Source: Chitinophagaceae bacterium
GTDB lineage: Bacteria; Bacteroidota; Bacteroidia; Chitinophagales; Chitinophagaceae
Direction: 5' to 3'
Length of the DNA stretch: 64,000 nucleotides
NCBI GenBank assembly: GCA_022841365.1
Contig: JALHRP010000006.1
Coordinates: forward strand, 50,320-114,319
Shown piece after piece: positions 50,509 through 58,659 of this stretch. The notes beneath the pieces are model-generated. The model searched no databases. It saw only the letters and a list, made by a program, of their open reading frames with translations, and was not told where the DNA came from. Position 1 is the first letter of the stretch. Each line of letters opens with the position of its first letter. Both the position numbers and the translations under genes were made by a program.

Positions 50509-50940
50509 TTAGAGAGTTAAAAAATCAGTGTAGATTGAAATGAATTGCTTACCTGCATACTCCGCTAATTCCCTGCTTTTAAAGCAAAGGCGGGAGCCGA
50601 CAAACGAAACCGAGCGCCAGTGGTCGCAGTCGTCGTACGCCGGGCCGGAGGGCGAAGACATGTCAAACCACGGATAATACTTGTACTGGCTTTTGTTTGA
50701 CCAATCTGGTGTCCATCCTTCATTCAATGCACGTACAATAATTACCAGCTTTGCGAAGGCTGCTACTGCTGCGATTGATCTTGTCGCATCATCATTGTGG
50801 CCAAAATCAACCGTCATTGAAATTTCTTTCGGATAGATGCCTAATACTTCGCATGCATCTTCGAAGGTTTTTACTCGCTCCATGATGTTGCCACTTTGCG
50901 GAGTGGACTTTGTGAACAGTTGTGCTGTTAATGTTTCCAT
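50509..50940 (-). CDS. DGR variable protein, copy B
   Basis: The protein has 143 residues, or 124 if it starts at the ATG at 50883 (MERVKTFEDACEVLGI), which aligns with the start of copy A. The ATG at 50940 lies three bases from the upstream stop. Layout equals copy A: helical N-terminus, YYPWFDMSSPSGPAY, variable segment (DDCDHWRSVSF), VGSRLCFKSRELAEYAGKQF. The last part is nearly identical to copy A in DNA, indicating recent duplication or shared retrohoming. Confidence 0.82.
   Translation of the reverse strand: METLTAQLFTKSTPQSGNIMERVKTFEDACEVLGIYPKEISMTVDFGHNDDATRSIAAVAAFAKLVIIVRALNEGWTPDWSNKSQYKYYPWFDMSSPSGPAYDDCDHWRSVSFVGSRLCFKSRELAEYAGKQFISIYTDFLTL
50580..50660 (-). repeat. DGR variable repeat (VR) in copy B
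   Basis: This is the 81-base segment of gene 50509-50940. It differs from the template at about 15 core positions, all template adenines, including AAC to CGC, AAT to GTT and AAT to TTT. The last 22 bases before the 3' boundary are the same in both VRs but differ from the template, as expected for an initiation-of-mutagenic-homing segment. Confidence 0.9.
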
Positions 50941-50942
50941 TG

Positions 50943-51605
50943 TTACTTGTTTTTATGTTTGTTAAATAATTTGATACCGTAGTGCTTTTTTGCACCTTCT
51001 TCCCAAATGATGAAGTTTTTATTACCGCCATACCTACCCTTCGGAAAGGCAATAAAGCCGTCAACTCTTGTCTTGATATTTGCGTAATACTTTACTGCTT
51101 TTGCAACTGCACCCGAGGGAAGTTTTCCATCGGCCCAGGATACTACGAGGAATATTTTCTTTTTCTTGGATAGCACGAATTCATTCTTAAGCATTGCATA
51201 TTCCTGCTGTGTCCATCCGCTCGCCTGGATACTGTCGAATACCCAAATTTTTGAGCTGCGGCGTTTTGCGAGCATCTTCCTTATATCCTGAAAAGAACCA
51301 CCATCAAGGATTGACATATTATTGCCCATTCGATCAAGCAGGTTGTGTCTAATGAGTGCATCACGTAATGATTTGCCATGTCCTTCCTCCCAGCTTACAT
51401 AAGTTGCTTTGCACTTTAATGCAATGGACAACTGAGCAACCACTTCGAGGTTGAAATTTGTTTTCCCATTTGCGCTGTCCCCCCAACTGATCATGTCAAA
51501 TGCATCTTCAATATCGCCGAGACTGTTTTTTAATTCCGGACTAAGGCCTACTACTTCATTGTAGGATTTCTGAAACATCTGTTTCAGCGCTATATTTTTT
51601 CCCAT
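50943..51605 (-). CDS. P-loop (RecA-like) ATPase
   Basis: The protein has 220 residues. Walker A is in SWGDSANGKTNF (about residues 40-51) and Walker B in KIWVFDSIQ (about 117-125). It matches the RecA/KaiC-type core in compact form. It lies three bases upstream of variable protein B and is likely co-transcribed with both. Similar small ATPases accompany phage replication or recombination genes; the specific substrate is unknown. Confidence 0.72.
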   Translation of the reverse strand: MGKNIALKQMFQKSYNEVVGLSPELKNSLGDIEDAFDMISWGDSANGKTNFNLEVVAQLSIALKCKATYVSWEEGHGKSLRDALIRHNLLDRMGNNMSILDGGSFQDIRKMLAKRRSSKIWVFDSIQASGWTQQEYAMLKNEFVLSKKKKIFLVVSWADGKLPSGAVAKAVKYYANIKTRVDGFIAFPKGRYGGNKNFIIWEEGAKKHYGIKLFNKHKNK

Positions 51606-51611
51606 AGCTGT

Positions 51612-52193
51612 TTAGCTGAATAGTTCGTTGAATGTTGCAAGAAATATTTCCTTTGCTGTTTCATGATCCCATGCCCACTTCCCGTTTTCCGGTGCATGCC
51701 AGCCAACATCGTGAAGCATTTCATTAAATGGCCGGAGATTGCCCAGGATCAGCGCCTTATGCTCAACTTCAAGCAAGTATTTATCCCATGCCTTCACTTC
51801 GTTGTGAATTGATTCGTTGTATGGAATCAAAAAGCAGGCTTTGATTGATTTCTCAAAGGATTCTTCAATTTGCCGGTATTGAGGTTCCAACATTACTTTA
51901 AGTGGTTTTACCACATCGCCGAGGTAGGCTTCAGCCGCATCGTGCATCAAAGCCCATTTCTTGGCCTCCTGTGCAGCGCAGGCTGCAACCATTACCGAAT
52001 GCTGCGCCACACTATAGAAAGCACTGCTGTGGCCACCAAAACGGCAAATACGGGAAAGCGATTTGGCAATGTCCTCAATGTGGAACATTTGCGGCGTTGG
52101 GTCTTTCAGATCAATTACACGGCCTGTTGAGGTGTTGTATTTGCCCTGAAAGTGGCTGTGAACGGGGATTATGTTGTTTTTTGCAGTATGCAT
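51612..52193 (-). CDS. HD-domain phosphohydrolase, YfbR-like
   Basis: The protein has 193 residues. The HD signature is spread over FHIEDIAKSLSRICRFGGHS, VAQHSVMVA and WALMHDAAEAYLGDV, with a later aspartate in EVKAWDKYLLEVE. YfbR-type enzymes are 5'-deoxynucleotidases; a phage might use one to shape nucleotide pools. It is followed by the ATPase gene after six bases. Confidence 0.8.
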   Translation of the reverse strand: MHTAKNNIIPVHSHFQGKYNTSTGRVIDLKDPTPQMFHIEDIAKSLSRICRFGGHSSAFYSVAQHSVMVAACAAQEAKKWALMHDAAEAYLGDVVKPLKVMLEPQYRQIEESFEKSIKACFLIPYNESIHNEVKAWDKYLLEVEHKALILGNLRPFNEMLHDVGWHAPENGKWAWDHETAKEIFLATFNELFS

Positions 52194-52334
52194 TTATCTC
52201 ATTTTAAAGGTGGAAAAGTGGCCAAACCCCTCACTTATAGCGGCGTTTGGTTGCCATGTTTGGTGCAGTTTGAAGGATAATGGCAGCCCGTAGAAACGGG
52301 CTTTGCCGTACCATTTAACCTATACCCTGATTGA

Positions 52335-52850
52335 TTATGCCGTTGCTAATTCTTCCTCTTTAGGGGTTACGAAAAAGGTTTCGTCCTGCACTACCATGAT
52401 GTGACATTTTTTGCTGATGTCTGCAAACTGTTCATCATCACGAAGAGCAATGATGGCCTCCTTATCCGGCTCACTTTTGGTACGAACCAGATTAGGGAAA
52501 TACTCGGTGAGCAACTCTGTAACCGCTGGCCATGTAAACTTTTTACTCTTTTCAACCTTTGGTGTGCCAGTGCGGAAACCGATAGTACCAGCCATGAGAT
52601 CAAAGCTCTTGCCATCCCAATTCGGACAATCTTTTTTACCCCACACTTCAAGCACTTCAATTTGCTGTGCTTTCTCCTGCTGTAGCTTTAACACTTCGTC
52701 ACTGTATTTTTCATCGATGCGTTGTTTCTCCAATTCAATCTTTGCCTCCAGGCGTTTCAGATTGCTGTTACTTTTTGCGAGTGCCTGCATAGCTTCCTCA
52801 GCTTGCGCACGTGATGGATTGATGATCGTTTTTTTTGCTTCTCTTGCCAT
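52335..52850 (-). CDS. Mu Gam-like host-nuclease inhibitor
   Basis: The protein has 171 residues. A long coiled coil (about 10-65) is followed by the Gam-type core with SFDLMAGTIGFRTGTPKVEK and TWPAVTELLTEYFPNLVR. Mu Gam is a Ku-like protein that binds DNA ends and blocks exonucleases. The position after the transposition genes is as in Mu. Confidence 0.85.
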   Translation of the reverse strand: MAREAKKTIINPSRAQAEEAMQALAKSNSNLKRLEAKIELEKQRIDEKYSDEVLKLQQEKAQQIEVLEVWGKKDCPNWDGKSFDLMAGTIGFRTGTPKVEKSKKFTWPAVTELLTEYFPNLVRTKSEPDKEAIIALRDDEQFADISKKCHIMVVQDETFFVTPKEEELATA

Positions 52851-52869
52851 AATTGTTTATTTAAGATGT

Positions 52870-53022
52870 TTATTTACGTTTTGTTTTACCCGCCTTCGGT
52901 TTGCTGTTGAGGCGATCCATATAGGCTTGCTGCATTTTATATTCAGGGCTGTTAAAAAAAATAATGGCACCTGCAATAATGATTACAGACAATACTGCGA
53001 TTGATATTAATAATGCTATCAT
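52870..53022 (-). CDS. 50-residue membrane peptide
   Basis: The ATG at 53022 overlaps the TGA of the upstream gene (ATGA) and the frame runs to TAA at 52870. The peptide MIALLISIAVLSVIIIAGAI continues with a polar, Lys-rich tail ending KTKRK, so one helix with its C-terminus in the cytoplasm is likely. Function unknown. Confidence 0.6.
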   Translation of the reverse strand: MIALLISIAVLSVIIIAGAIIFFNSPEYKMQQAYMDRLNSKPKAGKTKRK

Positions 53023-53327
53023 GAGTAATAGAATTGATGCACTTCATTAGCGATCATGTGAAGGCGGTTAGAAAATTGTGTTGTTTCGGGTGGCGTAAAA
53101 TGCACATACAAAATGCGGAGTGCAATTGCCTGGGCTGGTGTGAACGTGATGGTGTATTGCGATTGATAGTTGATCACCTTTTTCATCAACCGGATACGTA
53201 CTTCATCAAGAGCAGCCATTACAAGTTTATCATCATCATCTTCATACTCAGCATTGAGTATGTTAGTAAGCACATTGATAAAAGCTTCGGCAATTTGATG
53301 CGTTAGTTGCGTTTTAAATCCTTTCAT
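53019..53327 (-). CDS. hypothetical early-region protein
   Basis: The protein has 102 residues and is helical, with an acidic NAEYEDDDDKLVMAALDEVR segment. ATGA overlaps at both ends show a tight operon with the DnaA-like protein upstream and the membrane peptide downstream. Family not recognised. Confidence 0.55.
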   Translation of the reverse strand: MKGFKTQLTHQIAEAFINVLTNILNAEYEDDDDKLVMAALDEVRIRLMKKVINYQSQYTITFTPAQAIALRILYVHFTPPETTQFSNRLHMIANEVHQFYYS

Positions 53328-53695
53328 AAATAAGCCTCCTTTAACTTGTGAATGATGTTGCGGAAGTGCGGCATTATCTTCTCATCCTGCTTTTCCATAT
53401 AACCTTTCATTGTGCGAAGACTGCTAAGTATGGATGTGTGATTACGCTCGTAATACCTTGCAATTCCAGCCTTGCTCTGGCCAAATACATGATGCAGAAC
53501 AAACCATGTAATATGCCTTGCATCGTTGTATGGATATTCTTTTAGGTGAGAGCGGAGCAAGCCAACACTGATGTTGTATTCTTCACAAATGATCCGTTCA
53601 ATTTTTATAAGATCATCAAGCGTTAATGTTTCCCTTATCTCAAAACGAACATTTTCGATGGTGATGAATCTTATTTTCATTTCCTCTACTATCAT
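53324..53695 (-). CDS. DnaA domain IV-like DNA-binding protein
   Basis: The protein has 123 residues. Helices IICEEYNISVGLLRSHLKEY, NDARHITWFVLHHVFGQSKA and IARYYERNHTSILSSLRTM follow the layout of the DnaA C-terminal DNA-binding domain (basic loop, then the R/N-H-T-S/T signature). The ATPase part of DnaA is missing. It may bind phage or host sites, or compete with DnaA. A second ATG at 53680 has a better ribosome-binding site (AGAGGA). Confidence 0.7.
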   Translation of the reverse strand: MIVEEMKIRFITIENVRFEIRETLTLDDLIKIERIICEEYNISVGLLRSHLKEYPYNDARHITWFVLHHVFGQSKAGIARYYERNHTSILSSLRTMKGYMEKQDEKIMPHFRNIIHKLKEAYL

Positions 53696-54087
53696 GCTTT
53701 CTGTATTGACTTGTTAACGTTGCTGATCATACCTGCGTAAGCCAGTTCCAGGATCACGCCGTTGGGACGGATGCAGCTTGCCAATGTGTTTGGATTGTGC
53801 AGTTCGTGATAGAGTTGTGTGCGCAGTTTAAGGCTGAGGCTTTCTACATGACCAACACAAAACTGTTCGTCACGCATTGCCCAATGGTTGCGCCACCATG
53901 TCCAGTATATCCGTTGCTCAAGCAACTGATCAATACCAACCGGATCATGCGGGATATATGCCTGCAAGTATTGGCGACCGTACTTGAATTGCAGATCAGC
54001 ATACTGCTGTTCAGTAATGCCGAGCAGTTCACACACACGGCGCTTAAACTCTTCAAATTGTTTTCTACGGTTTACTACCCGGCTCAT
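53692..54087 (-). CDS. hypothetical early-region protein after MuB
   Basis: The protein has 131 residues and a basic helical start (RRKQFEEFKRRVCELLGITE). The central YIPHDPVGIDQLLEQRIYW and an aromatic WTWWRNHWAMRDEQF segment follow. Overlaps with both neighbours place it in the transposition operon. No family recognised. Confidence 0.55.
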   Translation of the reverse strand: MSRVVNRRKQFEEFKRRVCELLGITEQQYADLQFKYGRQYLQAYIPHDPVGIDQLLEQRIYWTWWRNHWAMRDEQFCVGHVESLSLKLRTQLYHELHNPNTLASCIRPNGVILELAYAGMISNVNKSIQKA

Positions 54088-54965
54088 TAGCTTACTTTTT
54101 TGAGTGATGTGTTGCTTTGAGATACAATTCGGCGTAAGTAGAAGCGATCAATGCGTCGCAGATCGCCACCATACTCATTGTAAATCCGGTTGATCTCGAT
54201 TTCCTCGGTGATTCCGTTCGCTTCGCAGAGTTGAACGACCTCATTTTTGCTTGTACCATTCAGTGCAATAAACTTGCGACCAATGCGACTCTTGATTTCC
54301 TGGAAACCCTTGCGGTTTCGGTTAATACCTTTCTCAATGCGGTTTGCAATGTTGTCGGTGCTTGTCCATACAATGCCGCACATGCCATGCAGTTTATTGT
54401 AAAGCGTAATAAAGAAGTAAAGCACTTCGTCTTTCAGCTTATCAACTTCATCCAGGATAATAAGCGGGTGATCTTGCTTGCGCAATGTGCTTACCACTTC
54501 GTCCATCATTTCGTATACGTTCAATCCGCTGGCATTACGGCCCATGCTGCGCAGCAGCTCGGCGAGGAAGTATTTTTTATTCCAGTACTCGGCACACTCC
54601 ATGTAATACACGTTGCGGCCCTTCATCATATCGGTATAGTAACGGGCAGCGTATGTTTTTCCGCTACCGGCCGCACCTACCACCGCAAAGGTTTCTCCAT
54701 GATCCTGTGCTATGCTGAAGTACAGCATCAGCGTACTGAAGTCCTGCGTTTCAACCAGCTTGCTGCGGCGTTCGTTCCAGCCAATCTGTTTGCCAACGTT
54801 GCGCCACATTGCATCGCTGATGCCGTTCCACTTGTTTTGCAGAATGTTAATTACGGTTGCCTCGCTTACTCCTTCGAGTAAATTGATGGCTTGCTTTTGA
54901 CTGCTGAAACCTTGCACGTATGCCTGCAGCAGTTTCGTGATTTGTTGTTTCTGTTCGAGATTCAT
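54087..54965 (-). CDS. MuB-type transposition ATPase
   Basis: The protein has 292 residues. An N-terminal HTH-like region (about 10-60) is followed by an AAA+ core with Walker A GAAGSGKT (about residue 100) and Walker B LIILDEVD (about 168), then a sensor region and a C-terminal helical domain. MuB binds target DNA, stimulates the transposase and gives target immunity. It follows the transposase gene by 60 bases. Confidence 0.88.
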   Translation of the reverse strand: MNLEQKQQITKLLQAYVQGFSSQKQAINLLEGVSEATVINILQNKWNGISDAMWRNVGKQIGWNERRSKLVETQDFSTLMLYFSIAQDHGETFAVVGAAGSGKTYAARYYTDMMKGRNVYYMECAEYWNKKYFLAELLRSMGRNASGLNVYEMMDEVVSTLRKQDHPLIILDEVDKLKDEVLYFFITLYNKLHGMCGIVWTSTDNIANRIEKGINRNRKGFQEIKSRIGRKFIALNGTSKNEVVQLCEANGITEEIEINRIYNEYGGDLRRIDRFYLRRIVSQSNTSLKKVS

Positions 54966-55025
54966 AGCTTTGTGTTTACTTGTTATTAATGGGCCGTAAG
55001 TGTTAGAGCACTGCGGTCTTTTTGT

Positions 55026-56948
55026 TTACATCTGATCCAGCGGATTGTATTCACCAAGCTGTGCTTGCTGGTACACCAGCTCGGCGTTTTGTTTCAGTTC
55101 CTTTGTTAATACCTGCGCCTGCAGTAAGCTGTTGGCATCAATAGCGTGGCGCTCCAATACATCAACACGGTTGTTCTTGCTGTCGGCAATGCGCTGCACG
55201 TGGTTCTTTTTCATTAACAGCAAGTGGTTAAGGCGGCTGCGTTCACCATCTTTGTAATCGGCAATGGCACTGCTCATTTTTTCAAACTCACGGGCCACAA
55301 ATCGAAGGCTTGCACCATCAGTTACCAGTACACGGCTGTAGTCGTATGGGTCGTAAGTAACCTTCACCTTCTTACCTACATTTTGCAGGTACAAATCATC
55401 CGGCACATCGTACACAAACTGCTGTCCGTCGATGGTTACTTTAATGCCTCCGTTGGTAATGGTGTGGCTGTGTGTATGTTCAACTCCAAACAGGTGCAGC
55501 ATACGTGCATCGCTTATTTGGTGCTGGCGGCTCAGTTCGCTGTTGTTAAATGCGGTGATCCATTGTTGCTGGCGGGTAACACCTGTTTTGCGGTCGGGCA
55601 AATGGCGCAGGCGGTTTACAAAATCTTCAATGTATTGCAAGCCTTCGTTTACAGTGGGGAAGTTGCGTTTTTGCAGCTCCAGGTTATCACGGTTAATGCG
55701 GCTTTGGCTGGTAATGTTGGTGCCGGCATAGTTGGGGTACATCTTCAGCATCTGATGCCATACGTTACCAAACGCCTGCTCAATGTACTTGGCTCGTGCA
55801 ACCTTAGCGGTGGCCGGTGTGTAAATGCTCATGCTGCTGTAGAAATCTTTTAAGGCAGCAAGGCCCCAACGGTCACTTTGTATTTGGTTGCTCAGGTACC
55901 AGCCTCCGGTTAACTCTTTAATATGGTACATGGCATCGAGGTAAGCGGCTTTAATCAAATCGGTGGTAACCGTTTCGCCGTAGGCATAACCAAGGATGTA
56001 ATCGTTATGTGCATCCATTACAAAAATCAATTTGAAACGGAAGTAGTGGTTTGTTTTGCCTTTGCGCTCCTCACGGAAATACAAGTCGAGGTCGTTATCA
56101 TCACTGCCCACCAACAGCAGCGGAGCAGTTGGGCGGTTACGCAGGATCACTTTACCGTAGGTATTGTACCATGCTGCGTTTCCTTCACGTGCGCCCTGCA
56201 GCTGGTAGTAATTGGTGCGGCGGTGTACACCTACCGTTGCCGGGTCAATGGGCTTATAACCGAGCGGTACCACCTTCTTATTATATGCCTGTGCAATAAT
56301 AAAATCGTCATGTTGGTTAGGGTGGGCAATCAGTTCCAGTAAAAGGCTGCTGGTAAATTCATCGTTTACTTTTGCCGCCAGCTTGTTACCAAAGCGCCAG
56401 TCAATAAGCGATTCGTAACCCTTCTCTTGGTAGTCGGCCATTGCTTTGCGCAGTCGCTTGTAGCTGGTTGGCAGATCAATGTTTTCGGTTTTAATGAGGG
56501 AGTAGATGTGCGTATAAAACTCATCCAGCTTCAGGTTCAACTGCTTCTTTACAATAGCTGCATTTTTATTGATGAGTGCCAGCATGTTCAACCATGCTGC
56601 GGCTTTGCTGTACTTACTAACGTGCTCAACCGGCAGGCTTTTACCATCATCGTAGCGATAGCTCAGGAAATACTCTTCGGCTTTGTGATCCGGCTTAACC
56701 ATTGCTTTAATTGGCTCACGGGCTACATAGTCGTATGGGTTGCCGAAGAACTTTTCAATTGCGTCCTTGTACCTGCGGCCTAATTTTTCGTATGGGTAGA
56801 TGTTCAGTTTTGCATTTGAAGGGTCTTTAGTATACGGCAGTGTTGTATAGCCATGCCTGCAACTACTGTAAATCGTGTTTATATTAAAACCAGCCGCAAC
56901 CAAGTCTGATGTTTCTATAAACAATTCATTATCGTTAAGTATCTTCAT
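55026..56948 (-). CDS. MuA-type DDE transposase
   Basis: The protein has 640 residues. N-terminal DNA-binding helices are followed by an RNase H-like core with candidate catalytic residues in GSDDNDLDLYF (about 280), QSDRWGLAAL (about 358) and YIEQAFGNVW (about 388). A Mu-type C-terminal beta barrel (IDGQQFVYDVPDDLYLQNVG in part) and a final helical region for MuB contact follow. It carries out both prophage integration and replicative transposition. Confidence 0.9.
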   Translation of the reverse strand: MKILNDNELFIETSDLVAAGFNINTIYSSCRHGYTTLPYTKDPSNAKLNIYPYEKLGRRYKDAIEKFFGNPYDYVAREPIKAMVKPDHKAEEYFLSYRYDDGKSLPVEHVSKYSKAAAWLNMLALINKNAAIVKKQLNLKLDEFYTHIYSLIKTENIDLPTSYKRLRKAMADYQEKGYESLIDWRFGNKLAAKVNDEFTSSLLLELIAHPNQHDDFIIAQAYNKKVVPLGYKPIDPATVGVHRRTNYYQLQGAREGNAAWYNTYGKVILRNRPTAPLLLVGSDDNDLDLYFREERKGKTNHYFRFKLIFVMDAHNDYILGYAYGETVTTDLIKAAYLDAMYHIKELTGGWYLSNQIQSDRWGLAALKDFYSSMSIYTPATAKVARAKYIEQAFGNVWHQMLKMYPNYAGTNITSQSRINRDNLELQKRNFPTVNEGLQYIEDFVNRLRHLPDRKTGVTRQQQWITAFNNSELSRQHQISDARMLHLFGVEHTHSHTITNGGIKVTIDGQQFVYDVPDDLYLQNVGKKVKVTYDPYDYSRVLVTDGASLRFVAREFEKMSSAIADYKDGERSRLNHLLLMKKNHVQRIADSKNNRVDVLERHAIDANSLLQAQVLTKELKQNAELVYQQAQLGEYNPLDQM

Positions 56949-57003
56949 TTTCTTATGGTAATTGAGATCGCTTTTATTAGAAGTGTTGAGGATGAAATAC
57001 AGG

Positions 57004-57228
57004 TCATTGCTGAAGACTTTCGAAATATCTGTTCATGTCTTCCTTTGTTGCAATTAAAACTTGTTCCTTCAACGGAGTTAAGAACACACGGCCCTCATAC
57101 AGGCGAAATTTTTTATCACTTAGAAGTTTTTGTAAATACTCCTCCGAGTGCTGGTATTCACCGGCAGGTGGCGTTGGCAACGCTGTTTCGTGGCCTGGCT
57201 GATTTTCATGTATGCAATCTGTTTTCAT
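57004..57228 (-). CDS. small hypothetical early protein
   Basis: This 74-residue protein has a disordered start, then HSEEYLQKLLSDKKFRLYEG, RVFLTPLKEQVLIATKEDMN. The start MKTDCIHEN at 57228 is preferred to one 13 codons upstream. It lies between the Ner-like gene and the transposase. Confidence 0.5.
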   Translation of the reverse strand: MKTDCIHENQPGHETALPTPPAGEYQHSEEYLQKLLSDKKFRLYEGRVFLTPLKEQVLIATKEDMNRYFESLQQ

Positions 57229-57294
57229 TAAATGATGTGGTTTAGAGTAAATAAATAAGGGGCACACCTGTATGGTAATACCCCTGCCGTTGGC

Positions 57295-57513
57295 CTACAT
57301 AGGCACCGCTTTACGAATGCTGTCGAGCAGTAAATTGTCCTGCTCCACTATTTCCATGTACGTTTCTACAATCGCCTCGTTTTCCCGCTCGCCGTTCATA
57401 ATCATGCGCACATACCTCGGCGTTACCCCGTGTATTTGAGCAACCAGTGTTGCAACGTCTCGCCGTTTTACTACCGTATTTCCGTTTTTTGCTATACTTT
57501 TATTCCCTTGCAT
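57295..57513 (-). CDS. Ner/Cro-like HTH regulator
   Basis: The protein has 72 residues. RRDVATLVAQIHGVTPRYVRMIMNG is a helix-turn-helix with a recognition helix starting at TPRYV. It is the first gene of the leftward early operon and faces the repressor gene, as does ner in Mu. The ATG at 57513 is preferred; the longer frame reaches into the operator region. Confidence 0.68.
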   Translation of the reverse strand: MQGNKSIAKNGNTVVKRRDVATLVAQIHGVTPRYVRMIMNGERENEAIVETYMEIVEQDNLLLDSIRKAVPM

Positions 57514-57552
57514 TTTGTTCTTCGTTTGAGAACACGAATATTGAACGAAAAA

Positions 57553-57576
57553 TTGAGATAACAAAAAATATCTCAA
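57553..57576. promoter_or_regulatory. operator between the repressor and early genes
   Basis: TTGAGATA-ACAAAAAA-TATCTCAA is a perfect 8-bp inverted repeat, 15 bases before the repressor ATG and near the Ner-like gene promoter. It is a likely binding site for the repressor or the Ner-like protein. The surrounding sequence is strongly A/T-rich. Confidence 0.7.
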
Positions 57577-57591
57577 AAAATATTTCATTTT

Positions 57592-58500
57592 ATGTCAACA
57601 TTTCTTTCATCAAACCTTAAGCTTTTGCGGAAGAATATTCGTAAAAGTCAAACTGACATTGGTTTTCAGCTTAATAAGGCTCATACTTCGATTGGCAATT
57701 GGGAGAAGGGAATTAGCGAACCATCTCTTACTGAAATAGAGGAAATTGCAAGAATATTTGAGATTTCTCCAGCAGATTTACTGTACACTGACCTTGCAAA
57801 AGTGCAGGTTAGCGAAAAAAAGCAAGTAGGTGAAATAAAGCAAAACATGCAGGTAAAAGTGCAGGATAAGGTGCAGGTTAGCGGCCAAAATCAGAGTATT
57901 TATGGTACTGAAATGACTGACCAACGGGGGAATATGTTACAGGAGCCAACCCATAATATTACACCTGTAACAGCGCCGAAAGTGATAACAATAGACAGCT
58001 CCGGCAATGAAAATGTGCTGTATGTACCCGTAAAAGCCAGGGCAGGCTACCTGACGGGTATGGCTGACCCTAAATTCATTGAAAAACTACCTGCTTACAG
58101 CCTTCCTGGTTACCATAATGGAACGTATCGCATCTTTGAAATAAATGGGCCATCGATGTTCCCGACATTTCAAGATAAAGACCGCTGTGTTACACGCTGG
58201 TCGCAGGTTTCAGACATTCGTGATGATCGTGTTTACGTAGTAATTACTAAGAATGACGGGCTGCTAATTAAACGGTGTATCAACCGTATGAACGAGGGAA
58301 AGATTATCTGCAAATCAGATAACAATTTAAGCGGTGAATACCCGCCAATCGTGCTGGATGTGAGCGAAATTTTGGAGGTTTGGTATGTAGTAGAACGCTG
58401 GACCAGGCAGATGCCCGGACCGGGAGAGATATATAAGCGTATTGTAAACTTAGAGGCTGCTGTAACTCTGCTTACCCATCGCTTGGACAATCCTAAGTGA
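57592..58500 (+). CDS. prophage repressor, XRE HTH plus S24 (LexA/CI) peptidase
   Basis: The protein has 302 residues. An N-terminal XRE HTH (KSQTDIGFQLNKAHTSIGNW and EKGISEPSLTEIEEIARIF) is followed by a Gln/Val/Lys-rich linker. The S24 domain has the Ala-Gly cleavage pair in VKARAGYLTG (about 151), the catalytic Ser in GPSMFPT (about 187) and Lys in GLLIKRC (about 226). RecA-stimulated self-cleavage is therefore likely, meaning SOS induction. It is the only + strand gene at the left end of the prophage. Confidence 0.88.
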   Translation: MSTFLSSNLKLLRKNIRKSQTDIGFQLNKAHTSIGNWEKGISEPSLTEIEEIARIFEISPADLLYTDLAKVQVSEKKQVGEIKQNMQVKVQDKVQVSGQNQSIYGTEMTDQRGNMLQEPTHNITPVTAPKVITIDSSGNENVLYVPVKARAGYLTGMADPKFIEKLPAYSLPGYHNGTYRIFEINGPSMFPTFQDKDRCVTRWSQVSDIRDDRVYVVITKNDGLLIKRCINRMNEGKIICKSDNNLSGEYPPIVLDVSEILEVWYVVERWTRQMPGPGEIYKRIVNLEAAVTLLTHRLDNPK

Positions 58501-58514
58501 TTTACCCTAAATTA

Positions 58515-58659
58515 ACCCTTGTGGATCGTTTCGTTTTTTTCATTCAAAACATTAAAATCGGCTGAAACCCGCTACAGTTGTGCATTTTTCGCACTTTTTG
58601 GGTGTGTGTGTATTAGGTCACTTCGTTTTAACCCCCTTAAAAATAAATATTTCCCTAAC
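58515..58659. other. left end of the prophage: putative transposase-binding sites
   Basis: GATCGTTTCGTTTTTTTC (about 58523-58540) and CACTTCGTTTTAA (about 58619-58631) match the ACGAAACG motif of the right end in inverse. The terminal TTTCCCTAAC (58650-58659) mirrors GTTAGGGAAA at 19999. No gene fits between the repressor stop and exbB. Confidence 0.55.

Larger units (their letters stand above)
19999..58659. mobile_element. Mu-like transposable prophage, about 38.7 kb
   Basis: The interval holds a MuA-type transposase, MuB-type ATPase, Gam-like and GemA-like proteins, and MuF, MuG, gp29- and gp36-like head proteins. A full contractile tail module ends in fibres and a DNA methylase. Outer boundaries are set at matching inverted termini: GTTAGGGAAA at 19999-20008 and its inverse TTTCCCTAAC at 58650-58659. 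A second shared motif, ACGAAACG followed or preceded by A/T runs, lies within about 130 bases of each end. Length is normal for Mu-like phages. I could not find a clean 5-bp target duplication, so the ends are approximate to perhaps 30 bases. Confidence 0.85.
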
